The notes: generated from the sequence alone by a model not told the origin. A DNA stretch of 64,000 nt from Pelagicoccus albus (GCF_014230145.1 NZ_JACHVC010000013.1:1-64000), one strand, 5' to 3'; positions 53,468-62,476 are shown, counted from the first letter of the stretch. Numbers and translations are program-made.

Positions 53468-55537
53468 TTATTCCTCCGTGTCATCGTTGGTCTCTAGAAA
53501 TGTCTTTTCCCATTTTTTGAAAGTATCCGAAAATCCCTTAGTAAAACGGCTAAAGTGGGTTGGGCTGGGTATGATCAGCTTATTGTCTTCAAAAAACCGT
53601 TCGGAATCTTTTTCGTATTCGCTAAGATCATCGTACTCGTTTGAGTCAATACCATCGTACTCTGACTCTGCATTCATTTCCTCAATGGAATCGGGAAGGA
53701 ACGTATCCAAAATTCTTTCTACCCTCAGTTTCTTTTTCGCAGATTCGATTTTATTGCTCAGATACGAACCAGTTACTGCCATACTCTCGTCGAAAAAAGC
53801 TTCCGCTTTGTGCAGGCTTTCGTTGGTGTAGTCGCTAGCTTCTTGAGCCTTGTCTTTCGCGAATTGCCCTGCATCGATCAGAGTTTCTTTGGTACGATAG
53901 AGGGCGATATCGAAGTGGCTGATCGCTCCGATTTCCAGTAGTTCATCCTCGATGCCGTCCTCCAGCTCAACCTTTGCTCCGAAATCGATCGCTTGTCGCA
54001 CCGCATCTGCCACGAGTTGTTTTGATTCCAGATATCGTTCTTTTCTAGAGGTTTCGCTATAGTCTTCTCGGACAATAACGGTATCCTCGATATCGATACT
54101 CGTATCCGATTCAAAAACCGGCTCGATGGCAGGTTCTGGAACAAGCTCTTCGAACGGCAGCGAATGTTGTATCGACTCTTCCAAGTCTGCTTTTGCTTTG
54201 GCGATATTCTTCTGCTGTTCGACACTATACGGATTTGTCGCCACCGGGGGGGGTTCGACAGGTTGGGGTACCAATGCCCGTTCCCGCTTCTTTGCTTTAG
54301 CGAGCGCTTCCTCTAATTCGCGTTTCGTTGAACGGCTCGATGAGGACGAACTACTATTTGTGTAGGCGGGCTGAAAACTAGAGTAGGGGATCCTGCGCAC
54401 GGAAACCGCCTGCTTGTTTTGGGCCTTTATTCGAGCCAGCTCGGCTTCTCGAGCCACTCGTTTCGCTTCCCGTATAGCTCTCACCGCTTCCTGCTTCGCA
54501 ATCTGTGTTTCACGGGCTGCCTTGCGTCTGGCAATTCCCTCGTAAAAGCGGATTTCCCATTGTGCAGCATCAGCTTCAATATCCAGCATGCGAATACGGT
54601 GGCGAAGGTTTCCTTCCGCTTTTTTCGCTCTGGCCACAGAATCCCTCAAGCGCTCGCGCTCATCGTTATAGTCTCTCAATTTGTTCTTGATCTTCCACTC
54701 TAGCGAATCGATATCCGACTTCTTCTTTCGATCGAACTCGGCCTGAGCGTTTTGCAACTTGTCTTGCAGTTCTGCCTCTTTTTCCCGGTAGTTCGTCTGC
54801 AGCTGTTTGAGCGCACTTTGCTTTTTGGAAATTTCGGTCTGCCGATACTGCTCGTAGGCTTGGGCTTTGGATTGTCGATCCAACTGAGCTTTCTCGAGGC
54901 TTTGTCGAGCGGCCGATACCTTTTTGTTGAACTCTGCAGTCTTCTTTTGAATCAACGAAGCTCCAGCTGGTATGGATCTTCCTGATACGTTTCTCAGGTG
55001 CTCTCGAAAGGTCAAATTTTCCTCGTTTTCGATCTGGCTGGCAGGCCGATTGCACTTGCTACAGTAATATCCTTCTTCCAGTTCCTTGATCGCCCGTTTC
55101 TTATAGCTCTCGGCGCTACTAAGAGCGCTTCTTGCATTTCGCTCCGCTCGTTCCGCCCGATCGAGAGCAGAGCGATCTCCTACGAATTCGGCCAATTGTT
55201 TGGAAGCCTTGGCGTAGTTTTCCTTGTACTTCTTCTCGTTCGAATAGAGGTCGTTCTGATACTGGTTATCGTTGAATCGGCGTTCCTTCGCTTGCCTCAG
55301 CTCTCTCTCCAAGGATCGAACCTCGGGACCCTGCTTCTCGTGCGCGAGCAATGCATCTCTTGCTTCATTCCCGGCTGCTCTAGCCCGATCAATATCGCTG
55401 ATGAGGGATTTAGCGCTCGCACTTATTCTCGCCAAATCGGCCCGTGCCGCGTCGGCGGACGCGTAGCGAGCCGCGTTCGCACAGGATAAAATGTACGCTG
55501 AAAGGGCGAGTGTCAGCCAAGCTCTCACCGTTCGCAT
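53468..55537 (-). CDS. Exported long coiled-coil protein with a CxxC site, unknown function
   Basis: 689 residues from the ATG at 55537; upstream codons to 55690 are Arg-rich and belong to the antisense of the neighbouring gene. Signal peptide RTVRAWLTLALSAYILSCANA. From about 25 to 400 it is an almost continuous heptad-like helix rich in Ala, Glu, Lys and Arg, broken by a small YYCSKCNRPASQI element near 160 that could bind zinc. The C-terminal 250 residues are acidic with further helices and end KKWEKTFLETNDDTEE. No known family. It lies 23 bases after the 55561-56091 gene and 7 bases before the TPR gene, so the three are probably co-transcribed and may form an envelope structure. Confidence 0.75.
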   Translation of the reverse strand: MRTVRAWLTLALSAYILSCANAARYASADAARADLARISASAKSLISDIDRARAAGNEARDALLAHEKQGPEVRSLERELRQAKERRFNDNQYQNDLYSNEKKYKENYAKASKQLAEFVGDRSALDRAERAERNARSALSSAESYKKRAIKELEEGYYCSKCNRPASQIENEENLTFREHLRNVSGRSIPAGASLIQKKTAEFNKKVSAARQSLEKAQLDRQSKAQAYEQYRQTEISKKQSALKQLQTNYREKEAELQDKLQNAQAEFDRKKKSDIDSLEWKIKNKLRDYNDERERLRDSVARAKKAEGNLRHRIRMLDIEADAAQWEIRFYEGIARRKAARETQIAKQEAVRAIREAKRVAREAELARIKAQNKQAVSVRRIPYSSFQPAYTNSSSSSSSRSTKRELEEALAKAKKRERALVPQPVEPPPVATNPYSVEQQKNIAKAKADLEESIQHSLPFEELVPEPAIEPVFESDTSIDIEDTVIVREDYSETSRKERYLESKQLVADAVRQAIDFGAKVELEDGIEDELLEIGAISHFDIALYRTKETLIDAGQFAKDKAQEASDYTNESLHKAEAFFDESMAVTGSYLSNKIESAKKKLRVERILDTFLPDSIEEMNAESEYDGIDSNEYDDLSEYEKDSERFFEDNKLIIPSPTHFSRFTKGFSDTFKKWEKTFLETNDDTEE

Positions 55538-55560
55538 GAGTCCGCTCCGGCGCCGCAGGT

Positions 55561-56091
55561 TCACTGGCCCCGAACTCTCCGTATCGTTTTCCAAAGGGCG
55601 TCTCCTTCTTCTATATCGATCTTGCGGACAGCCTCGTCCAGCTTCGCTTTTTCCCAGCGTTGCCATCCGTAGAATACGGCAAATCCGCAAACGAGTCCGA
55701 ATAGCCAGCTCTTGAATTTGCCGCCGCCAGCCTTTTTCGCCTTCGTTTCGCTAAGTAGTTTTTTGCCTTTGGTTTTAGCTGCCTTTTTCTTTGTCGGGCG
55801 GGCTTTTGCTGTTGCGGAAGCGTGAGCTGGTGGAGCTTCTTTTGGATACGTTGCTCCGGTTTGAGAACCGCTTCTGTTGGAGAGAATTTCGAGTTCTATC
55901 TTCTCGATCGCAGCCTCGAGAGACGAGTAGCTACGCTCGATTTCCTCCTGTGTTGGGAGAGGGCTTCTCTGGGAAAAGCTCTCCTGTAAACGAACTCTCA
56001 GGTTTCCATAGACTCGTTTGCGAACGGCAGGTGTGCTTGCCGATTCTTGCGACAGTGCCTTCCGTACCCAGTTTTCAAATTCCTCTCTCAT
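55561..56091 (-). CDS. Small membrane protein with Lys/Ala-rich linker, unknown function
   Basis: 176 residues. The N-terminal helical domain of about 70 residues (REEFENWVRKALSQESAS...) is followed by a very basic Lys/Ala linker (about 95-120). One membrane helix (WLFGLVCGFAVFYGWQRW, about 128-145) and a short acidic tail (IDIEEGDALWKTIRRV) follow. The basic stretch should stay in the cytoplasm, placing the C-terminus outside. It is the first gene of the leftward cluster with the coiled-coil and TPR proteins. No family recognised. Confidence 0.72.
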   Translation of the reverse strand: MREEFENWVRKALSQESASTPAVRKRVYGNLRVRLQESFSQRSPLPTQEEIERSYSSLEAAIEKIELEILSNRSGSQTGATYPKEAPPAHASATAKARPTKKKAAKTKGKKLLSETKAKKAGGGKFKSWLFGLVCGFAVFYGWQRWEKAKLDEAVRKIDIEEGDALWKTIRRVRGQ

Positions 56092-56706
56092 GACTCCTCG
56101 CTCACTTTGTCAGTCTGCCAAGCCAACACGACGGAATCCCCAATCAACCCGCGTTGAGGCCGCTTCCTAGGCTGGACTTAGCACTCGCCCTAATTCGGCA
56201 CCGGAGGTGAAAACGTAAACTTCTTTACAGAATTCAGCGAAAATACGGACGTGCTTAGAGAGGGGATAAACGGGCTCGAGGGTAGTCTCAATCGATGGCG
56301 AATTGGCCTAGCGGCAACACTTTGGCTGGCATGAAGACCGCTCGAACATGCAGCATTTCATCGACTGGGCGGAGCATCAGTTTCATTCCGACGAGTGAGG
56401 CGAAAGGTCGCCAGTCCATCGGTGTTTTGGATACTCACTTGGCCCTTCGAAGGGGTTGCTTTCGGAGTATCCGTTCTCCACATCGAGAGACTCAGGGCTT
56501 TAGTGCTCGGGTGTTAATGGGATACCCTTGTTTGCCGCTTAGTCACTGAAGAGCAGAGGTTTGAGGATTAACGATTTTAATCGATCCGATTAGTAAGTCG
56601 TTGCATTCTTCCGGGGAGCTGAGAGCTTGGATAGAGTCATCACTGTTACGGGTGACCCGCGTATCCAAACCCTTATCCCTGCTGATACCCAACTGAAAGG
56701 AATCCA
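56092..56706. other. Intergenic region between divergent gene clusters
   Basis: About 600 bases without a convincing gene; an 84-codon frame at 56295-56549 has no recognisable features. GAAAGGAATCCA just before 56707 is a likely ribosome-binding site for the next gene. Promoters for both directions must lie here, but no clear -35/-10 pair stands out. Confidence 0.6.
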
Positions 56707-58785
56707 ATGAAGAACCTATGTATGTCGATAGGCCGGACTGCTGGCTTTGTCGCCGTCACTCTATATCTGTGTAGTCTTTTGCCAGCTCAGATGAGCAATA
56801 CGAAAGCGGATGACGCCGAGCTGGAGAAACGAATTAAGACCATTGTTTCGAAAACTTCCAAGTCGTCTGCCAAAGCCCAGCTCAAGGAGTTGGCGAATGG
56901 AGCTGCGGTTTTGATTCTTTCCAACGGAGTTCAAGTTCCGGCGGTCGACGAAGACGGCAACCGTGCTCGTCTCCTTGGGAATGGTTGGGTCTCGTATAAA
57001 ACTGGCAAGCTTCTCAAGCCCTCTGATGACGGAACGGTAGCGGTTTTTGAGAAAGCGAAGCTCATTTCCGTATTCGAGGAATTGAGTGAAATTGGCGCGA
57101 TCGAGCTGTTCCAGAGCGAGCCTGGTTTCGGTTTGGTTAGCCAAGCCAAAGACCTTTTGGACAAAAAGGACACTGCCGGCCCACAGTCGATTGGAACACC
57201 TGGAGTCGGTAAGGGGGATGTGGCTGGCGTCGGTGCGATTCCGCCTGCTCAATCAGCCGGTGGTAACGCTAGCAGCGGTATGGGCGCAGCCTCTCCGGGG
57301 GTATCGAACTCCGCATCTAGCGGGATCGCAGAAAACCCGTTCAAAAAACCAAAGGACGTCTCCGATATTAAGCCGGACGGAACTGGGGGCGCTGCAGTAG
57401 ATCCAGGAGGAGTGGTCCCCTCTAAATCGAGTGGAGGCGTTCCGACTTACACCTTGTCGAATGGGCAGCAGGTTCTACGCGAGGGTGAAGGGGGCGCAGG
57501 CAAACCTGACGGCGAAGGCGGTGTGGTCTATGAAGACGGCACGCGAGTTAGTGTAGGGCCAGATGGCGACACGGTAGTGACGCGAGCCGATGGGACGCAA
57601 AGCAGTCGAGCGGCACCTGAGCAGTCAGGATTTGGAAGTATCGGAGAAGGCACCGATATGGGCGGAATCGAGCTGTCGAAGTCGAGCGATGGTCAGTCCA
57701 CATACACGCTCTCGAATGGACAACAAGTCGTTCGAAGCGGTCAGGGCGGGGAGGGAAGGCCGGATGGTACTGGAGGCGTTATCTACGAAGATGGCACTAC
57801 AGTACATGTCGCTCCAGATGGAAGCACGGTGACCACTCGCCCCGATGGCTCGACCACGACCATGAATCCACCTCCAAGCTTTGGTGTTGGATTCAATGGT
57901 GGGAGCGCTCCAAAGTTAGGCACGCACGAGAATGCCGATGGTTCAGTAGACGATGTTTACCAGCTTTCAAACGGTCATGAAGTACTTGCCAGAGGTCCCG
58001 ACGGAACCTTAGGTACCGTGGATGACAAGGGAGGTATCTCGTATCCAGATGGAACTTACGTTTACGTAAATGAAAAAGGGGACACTGTCGGCATTCGGGA
58101 TGGGGATGAGGTCCTCTTTCGTCCTAGTCAAAGTGGGAGCACCGTTAGCGTTGAAGGTACATCGAAGAAGAACCCGAATGAAGACAGTCAAGGTAGCGGT
58201 TCTTCCAGCGGAAGTAGCAGCTCCTCCAGTTCCGACTCCAAGGATGACAAGTCTAAGGATGAGGACAGTGGAAGCTCTTCAAAAGATGACGACGACTCTG
58301 GATCTTCTAGCGACGACAGTACTGATGACAGTGGCGACGATGCCGGTGATGACTCGGGAGATAGCGGTGAAGGCGAAACGGATGGAGAGGGTGCCAATGA
58401 GCAATCGCTTGGCCCAGGCGGGTACAATCAAGCAGGCGCTAAGAACACTGTGGACGCCTTCGTGGCCCGCAAGACAGGCGAAGGGCGCGAACCTGAGAGC
58501 ACTCGACCCGGAGGCAAAGGTTCCGGCAGCGGTGGAGCTCCCGGAGTTGTAGGCCAGCCCGGCGCTGGCGGAGAGGGAGAAGGCTCTGTCCCCGATGTCG
58601 GCCCGAACAAAGGGGGCGAAAATACCGGACCGGTCTTTATAGATCCTACCGCGCGAGGCCAACGTAACCTAGGTCCCGAAGCCGTGATTGACCCGACCGG
58701 TATCAGCGATGAGATACGTGAAGAGCGTAATGAAGCCTTGGATACTCTCGAAGATATCGAAAACGTGACGAATCCCGGCGGTTGA
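56707..58785 (+). CDS. Secreted repeat protein with Ser/Asp-rich linker, unknown function
   Basis: 692 residues. Signal peptide near residues 8-27 (TAGFVAVTLYLCSLLPAQ). An N-terminal domain (about 30-150) carries NGVQVPAVDEDGNRARLLGNGWVSY. Three tandem modules of about 55-75 residues follow (about 235-300, 320-385, 405-470), each opening with YTLSNGQQV or YQLSNGHEV. Each continues with GxGGVxYEDGTxVxVxPDGxTVxTRxDG, a tape of short beta hairpins resembling RHS/YD or 'PDG' repeats. A Ser/Asp/Lys low-complexity stretch (about 490-560) is followed by a Gly/Pro-rich part and a short helical end. Calcium binding by the acidic repeats is possible but unproven. No family recognised; probably an extracellular structural protein. 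Confidence 0.8.
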   Translation: MKNLCMSIGRTAGFVAVTLYLCSLLPAQMSNTKADDAELEKRIKTIVSKTSKSSAKAQLKELANGAAVLILSNGVQVPAVDEDGNRARLLGNGWVSYKTGKLLKPSDDGTVAVFEKAKLISVFEELSEIGAIELFQSEPGFGLVSQAKDLLDKKDTAGPQSIGTPGVGKGDVAGVGAIPPAQSAGGNASSGMGAASPGVSNSASSGIAENPFKKPKDVSDIKPDGTGGAAVDPGGVVPSKSSGGVPTYTLSNGQQVLREGEGGAGKPDGEGGVVYEDGTRVSVGPDGDTVVTRADGTQSSRAAPEQSGFGSIGEGTDMGGIELSKSSDGQSTYTLSNGQQVVRSGQGGEGRPDGTGGVIYEDGTTVHVAPDGSTVTTRPDGSTTTMNPPPSFGVGFNGGSAPKLGTHENADGSVDDVYQLSNGHEVLARGPDGTLGTVDDKGGISYPDGTYVYVNEKGDTVGIRDGDEVLFRPSQSGSTVSVEGTSKKNPNEDSQGSGSSSGSSSSSSSDSKDDKSKDEDSGSSSKDDDDSGSSSDDSTDDSGDDAGDDSGDSGEGETDGEGANEQSLGPGGYNQAGAKNTVDAFVARKTGEGREPESTRPGGKGSGSGGAPGVVGQPGAGGEGEGSVPDVGPNKGGENTGPVFIDPTARGQRNLGPEAVIDPTGISDEIREERNEALDTLEDIENVTNPGG

Positions 58786-58828
58786 TAGCGCGACCTTAGA
58801 CAGCTCTCGCCTCAGTCCACCTGCGACA

Positions 58829-59302
58829 TCAGGCCCTTTCTTGACTTTGCGGGAATAGGCCTAGGTGGATGAGGCGAGCTAATGGATTGACCAATATCAA
58901 ATTCAAGGGCCAAGCGACTACGAAATTCAGAAGTACGATTCGGAAATAGACGCTTGTGATCGCAGGTGTAAACCCGACAGCCAACACTGAACCATACAGT
59001 GACATGCAAATGACCATCCCGACAACCATCGAAGTACTTATGATAATGACTTTCGCGGGAAGCCGCTGTATTTGATACTTGGAGATCATTCGGAAGGCCA
59101 GTGGCTTGGCGACTTTTGAAACCAAAAGTAGATCGATAGTTAAAGCGATAGCAAAGCCCAGCCAGAACTCCTTGAAGAGAATGGATGGAAATTCCTCCGA
59201 GTAGCCCTCTGCCAAAAGGATATTGTAGGCGGTCATGCCCAGAACCATGAAAAAGCAGATGACCACCGTGAAAACGGTTCTTTGAAAAGGAGTGCTACCC
59301 AT
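58829..59302 (-). CDS. DUF2798-type four-helix membrane protein
   Basis: 157 residues made of two similar halves, each with two membrane helices: TVFTVVICFFMVLGMTAYNILL with FWLGFAIALTIDLLLVSKVAKPLA, and VIIISTSMVVGMVICMSLYGSVL with IVLLNFVVAWPLNLILVNPLAR. This internal duplication is the DUF2798 layout. The function of the family is unknown. It is divergent from the MarR-type gene, and a palindromic operator lies between them, so the MarR protein probably controls it, as with many MarR/membrane-protein pairs. Confidence 0.88.
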   Translation of the reverse strand: MGSTPFQRTVFTVVICFFMVLGMTAYNILLAEGYSEEFPSILFKEFWLGFAIALTIDLLLVSKVAKPLAFRMISKYQIQRLPAKVIIISTSMVVGMVICMSLYGSVLAVGFTPAITSVYFRIVLLNFVVAWPLNLILVNPLARLIHLGLFPQSQERA

Positions 59303-59353
59303 ATCGAATTACGTGTCTGATTAAACTTCGTTTGCGGTGATAGTCTCGGCCGG

Positions 59354-59374
59354 TTAATTGTCAATTAAGTTGAC
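59354..59374. promoter_or_regulatory. Palindromic operator between MarR and DUF2798 genes
   Basis: Two overlapping perfect inverted repeats: TTAATT-GTC-AATTAA (59354-59368) and GTCAA-TTAAG-TTGAC (59360-59374). AT-rich palindromes of this size are typical MarR sites. It lies about 50 bases from the DUF2798 start and 36 bases from the MarR start. Confidence 0.68.
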
Positions 59375-59409
59375 GATATGTTTTTGTGTTTGTTTTTTGC
59401 GAGAACTGT

Positions 59410-59844
59410 ATGGAACCAAGCAAGGAATCCTTAGCCCTCATCGACCTGATCAGCGAAACGCATGCGAAGATGCGACGAATTGCGGAGGATCGCTGGGTTC
59501 AGGAAGGGAACGAAGAGGTAAGCCACAGCGAGATGCACTTGCTCGCCAAAAGCCGTTATCAAAACTTAAGCATCGCCGAAGCTTCGCGTATTCTCGGCAT
59601 TTCGCGACAAGCGGCTCATAAGACGTCCCTAAAACTGCGCGAGCGAGGCTACCTAGATTTGAAGAATCCCGCTGGCAACCGGCGAGACAAGCACATCGTT
59701 CTGACGGCAAAGGGGCGCGGTTTCTGCAAGCGTTACGACCGCATCAAGCGTGCTGTGGAAGATTGCATACGCCAGAGGATCGGAGACGAGAATGTGCAAA
59801 CGCTTCGCAGCCTACTGGAGGATCTTCATGGCGCCCAGGTCTGA
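59410..59844 (+). CDS. MarR-family transcriptional regulator
   Basis: 144 residues from the ATG at 59410. The winged helix-turn-helix is clear: SEMHLLAKSRYQNLSIAEASRILGISRQAAHKTSLKLRERGYL (about 42-84), then the wing LKNPAGNRRDKHIVLTAKG. Flanking helices for dimerisation are at the two ends. MarR proteins usually repress themselves and a divergent gene and release DNA on ligand binding; the palindrome at 59354-59374 fits. Ligand unknown. Confidence 0.92.
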   Translation: MEPSKESLALIDLISETHAKMRRIAEDRWVQEGNEEVSHSEMHLLAKSRYQNLSIAEASRILGISRQAAHKTSLKLRERGYLDLKNPAGNRRDKHIVLTAKGRGFCKRYDRIKRAVEDCIRQRIGDENVQTLRSLLEDLHGAQV

Positions 59845-59902
59845 TAACCTCGGATAACGAAGGCTTGAGCCTCCATTTCAGAGCTCCTTCGGTGTCTTTT
59901 GC

Positions 59903-60472
59903 TCAGGAACTGGGCAGGTGGTCCTTTAGGATTTCGTAAAGCTTGGGGCGGTCCTTTTGGATTTCCTCTTTCGTGAGGCCTTCCATGGAGTGCGGATACT
60001 TCAGCCAAGCACTTGTCTCGTGTATGTAATAATCGGGTACAAGGTCCGTTTGGTTGCGGGCCGGCTTGTAGTAGGGAACCGCGACACGGATATCGTGCGG
60101 CATATTCAAGCGGGTCTTGGTTTTGAGCTCGCTTATAATTGCCTCGACCGACCTGCCGCTGTCGAAGACGTCGTCCACGATGAGCAGACTATCCTCATGC
60201 TGCACTTTTTTAGCCAGGTAGGTCATGCCGTACACTTTGACTTCACGGTTCTGTTCGTCGATTCCGGAAGAGTAGGAGGAAGTCCGGATCGCTATATTAT
60301 CCGTCTCGACTCCGTGGTAGCTCAAATACTCCTGAACCGCGATGCCGATCGGTACGCCGCCACGCCAGATAGCGATCATAAAGGTCGGCCGAAAGCCGCT
60401 TTGCAGCACCTTGGCCGCCAGCTTCCACGAATCCTCCAAAAGGCCCTCAGCAGTTAGAAAAAGCTTCTCCAT
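59903..60472 (-). CDS. Phosphoribosyltransferase (hypoxanthine/xanthine type), paralogue A
   Basis: 189 residues. Type I PRTase fold with the PRPP loop SLLIVDDVFDSGRSVEAI (about 94-111) and the pyrophosphate-loop region IAIWRGGVPIGIAVQEYL. The C-terminal hood contains PDYYIHETSAWLKYPHSMEGLTKEEI, a Trp-containing base-binding region as in xanthine/hypoxanthine PRTases. It is divergent from, and clearly related to, the gene at 60539-61093: both carry LL(I/L)EDS-F/W-L-SGFRPTF, WRGG, and W(L)-YP/FP endings. A purine salvage role is likely; the exact base is unknown. Confidence 0.9.
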   Translation of the reverse strand: MEKLFLTAEGLLEDSWKLAAKVLQSGFRPTFMIAIWRGGVPIGIAVQEYLSYHGVETDNIAIRTSSYSSGIDEQNREVKVYGMTYLAKKVQHEDSLLIVDDVFDSGRSVEAIISELKTKTRLNMPHDIRVAVPYYKPARNQTDLVPDYYIHETSAWLKYPHSMEGLTKEEIQKDRPKLYEILKDHLPSS

Positions 60473-60538
60473 GTCTTTTTGAAATCGACGGAGGAGGGAA
60501 AAGCCAATGACTTAATTGCCTCCCGCCCAACAAGACCC

Positions 60539-61093
60539 ATGAAAAAGCGATTTTTAGACGAGGAAACTATCATTGAAGACTCCTTCCGACTCGGAGTGCA
60601 GATTTTCGAAAGCGGCTTTCGTCCCACCTTTATCGTTGGACTCTGGCGTGGCGGAAGCTCCGTGGGAATTTACGTGCAAGAGTGCCTGCAAGCCCTCGGA
60701 GTCGAGACCGATCATTTTTCTGTGCGCACCTCCTACCAAGGTCTGCCCGGTTACCAGGACATGATCGACGCCCCGGAAAACATCCGCGTGCACGGGACCC
60801 AGTATTTGCTCGAGAATCTCAATGCCGACGATCGCTTGCTCATCGTCGACGATGTCTGTAGCTCCGGCCACAGTATCCGAGCGGTGCAGATGCGTCTGCA
60901 GAACAAACTGAAACGGAACTATCCCGCCGAGACCCAAACGGCAGTGCTCTGGCATCGTCCCCACTTTAAGCGAGCCGACGTGCAGCCTAACTACTTCCTG
61001 CACACTACCGACGAATGGCTGGTTTTCCCCTACGAACTCAAAGGCCTTACCCCCGAAGAGATCCGGCTAAACAAGCCAGCCGCCGCTATTTGA
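60539..61093 (+). CDS. Phosphoribosyltransferase, paralogue B
   Basis: 184 residues from the ATG at 60539 (the frame extends to 60479 without similarity). PRPP loop RLLIVDDVCSSGHSIRAV, pyrophosphate loop LWRGGSSVGIYVQECL and end WLVFPYELKGLTPEEIRLNKP. It is parallel to paralogue A along its length but differs in the PRPP loop (CSSGHS against FDSGRS) and in the segment between the loops (LPGYQDMIDAPENIRVHG), so the two may have different bases or one may be regulatory. The 66-base gap between the divergent starts must hold both promoters. Confidence 0.9.
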   Translation: MKKRFLDEETIIEDSFRLGVQIFESGFRPTFIVGLWRGGSSVGIYVQECLQALGVETDHFSVRTSYQGLPGYQDMIDAPENIRVHGTQYLLENLNADDRLLIVDDVCSSGHSIRAVQMRLQNKLKRNYPAETQTAVLWHRPHFKRADVQPNYFLHTTDEWLVFPYELKGLTPEEIRLNKPAAAI

Positions 61094-61607
61094 GGGAATT
61101 GTGAATCTCCCTACCGTGGACAACCGCTTTAGGCAAACAACTGCTCCGCGGATACAGATCTCGGTTTACCCGCTTTTTGCTCTTGATTAGATGACTGCGA
61201 TGCAGATCTCCCACGCTAGTAACACCTTGCCAAGGATCGCGCGCGTGAACTTTCTAATCCCTCTTGTTCCACGGCGCCCGGCCATAGATATCCCGGACAG
61301 AGGAAGGTTGTTATCAGACTTCAGCCTCGACTGGTGCAAGCTGCGCGACAACGAGCGATTTCTCCAGCTCGCCAACGACCCGAAGAATAACGAACCGCTC
61401 CTTTGACGCGCAGCGGTTCGGTTTGGATGGTTCCCGGATTGGGGCGGGTTCTAGGTAGGGGAATCTTGCGCTTGCATGCTTAGCTCCTTCCGTTCTCGCG
61501 CTTTGGTCCGATTTGCGGCTTGAGCCATTGCAGATTGACCTCTTTATCTCTCCGCTCTTTGGAAAATCCCCTTAGGTTTAATTTTATCAGACAACAGGTC
61601 TCAAAAC
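61094..61607. other. Intergenic region with one strong hairpin
   Basis: No convincing gene. A 71-codon frame at 61191-61406 has no recognisable features and its stop lies inside the hairpin. CGAACCGCT (61391-61399) pairs with AGCGGTTCG (61412-61420) over a 12-base loop, followed by GTTTGG, which could be a weak terminator for the phosphoribosyltransferase gene. Confidence 0.5.
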
Positions 61608-62450
61608 ATGCTCTCGATTCTCATTTCTGCTCTCGTCACTGCCGTGATTGCTGGCGCCCTGATCGCCACCAACTCAAGCATTGGGGCGATAGTCACCCTC
61701 GGTTTCTTCGGATTTCTCGCCACGTTTTTGCTGATTGGGTTCTTTGTCCGTAAAAAGAGCTCCAAGGTCCAAGACGAGCTTCAAAACCGCATGCAAGCTG
61801 CTCAGAGACGCATGCAGCGAAAGGTGCAGCAGTTCCAGAACAAGCCGGGCGGAAACGTGAAACAGATCCAACGCCAGCTCGAGATGGACCAACGGGCCAT
61901 GTTCAAGGAGGGACTGGAGATCACCAAAGGGCTAGAGCCCTTCCGCAAATGGTCTCCCATGATGGGCCGCCAAATCGCGACCATGCGCCTACAGTTCAAC
62001 TATCAGCTCAAGGAGTTCGAAACGGTGGACGAGATCCTCGCTGGCTGCGGTTTCCTCAGAGGTCCGATGATGATGGATCCCTTGGCGGTAGGCATGAGAA
62101 TGGCCCGCTCTTACGCCAATGGCGATATCGAGGGAGCAAAAAAGGTTTACAAGCGTCAGCTCAAGTGGCTCCGCGGCGAACGCGGCACCTTGCTTTACGC
62201 GGTGATGTCTTGGATTTACGTAAAGACTGGCGAGCCCGATGAAGCCCGCCGCGTCTTGGCTAAAGCCAAAGACGCCACCGGATCCGAGGTCTTTGTCCGG
62301 AACTGGGAACACCTCTCCAACAACCGCGTGAAGAGCTTCTCCAACGCCGGATTTGGCGACCAGTGGTACAGCCTCCAGCTAGAAACTCCGCCACAGCCGA
62401 AACAGCAGCGCATGCGCGGCGCCCACGGCCGCAATCCCCGCGGCTTCTAA
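61608..62450 (+). CDS. Membrane-anchored helical repeat protein, unknown function
   Basis: 280 residues. Two N-terminal membrane helices (about 2-24 and 26-47, with LISALVTAVIAGALIATNSS and LGFFGFLATFLLIGFFV) are followed by a basic, Gln-rich amphipathic helix (about 55-105, with MQAAQRRMQRKVQQFQ). A helical domain of about 120 residues then resembles TPR-like pairs (MARSYANGDIEGAKKVYKRQLKWL; AVMSWIYVKTGEPDEARRVLAKA). The C-terminus is Pro/Gln/Arg-rich. No family assigned. The REP-like repeats at 62477 begin 26 bases after its stop. Confidence 0.8.
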   Translation: MLSILISALVTAVIAGALIATNSSIGAIVTLGFFGFLATFLLIGFFVRKKSSKVQDELQNRMQAAQRRMQRKVQQFQNKPGGNVKQIQRQLEMDQRAMFKEGLEITKGLEPFRKWSPMMGRQIATMRLQFNYQLKEFETVDEILAGCGFLRGPMMMDPLAVGMRMARSYANGDIEGAKKVYKRQLKWLRGERGTLLYAVMSWIYVKTGEPDEARRVLAKAKDATGSEVFVRNWEHLSNNRVKSFSNAGFGDQWYSLQLETPPQPKQQRMRGAHGRNPRGF

Positions 62451-62476
62451 GATCCGGTAGGAGCGTGCTAGCACGT

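Noticed and set aside
56295-56549. 84-codon plus-strand frame in the intergenic region
   Set aside because: No recognisable features, poor ribosome-binding site, and composition like non-coding DNA.
19229-56668. Recurring string CGTATCCA upstream of several genes (for example about 19236, 45781, 50941, 56659)
   Set aside because: It also occurs inside coding regions and at inconsistent distances from starts, so I could not support it as a promoter element.
61191-61406. 71-codon plus-strand frame
   Set aside because: No motifs, weak start, and its end lies in a hairpin that looks like a terminator.
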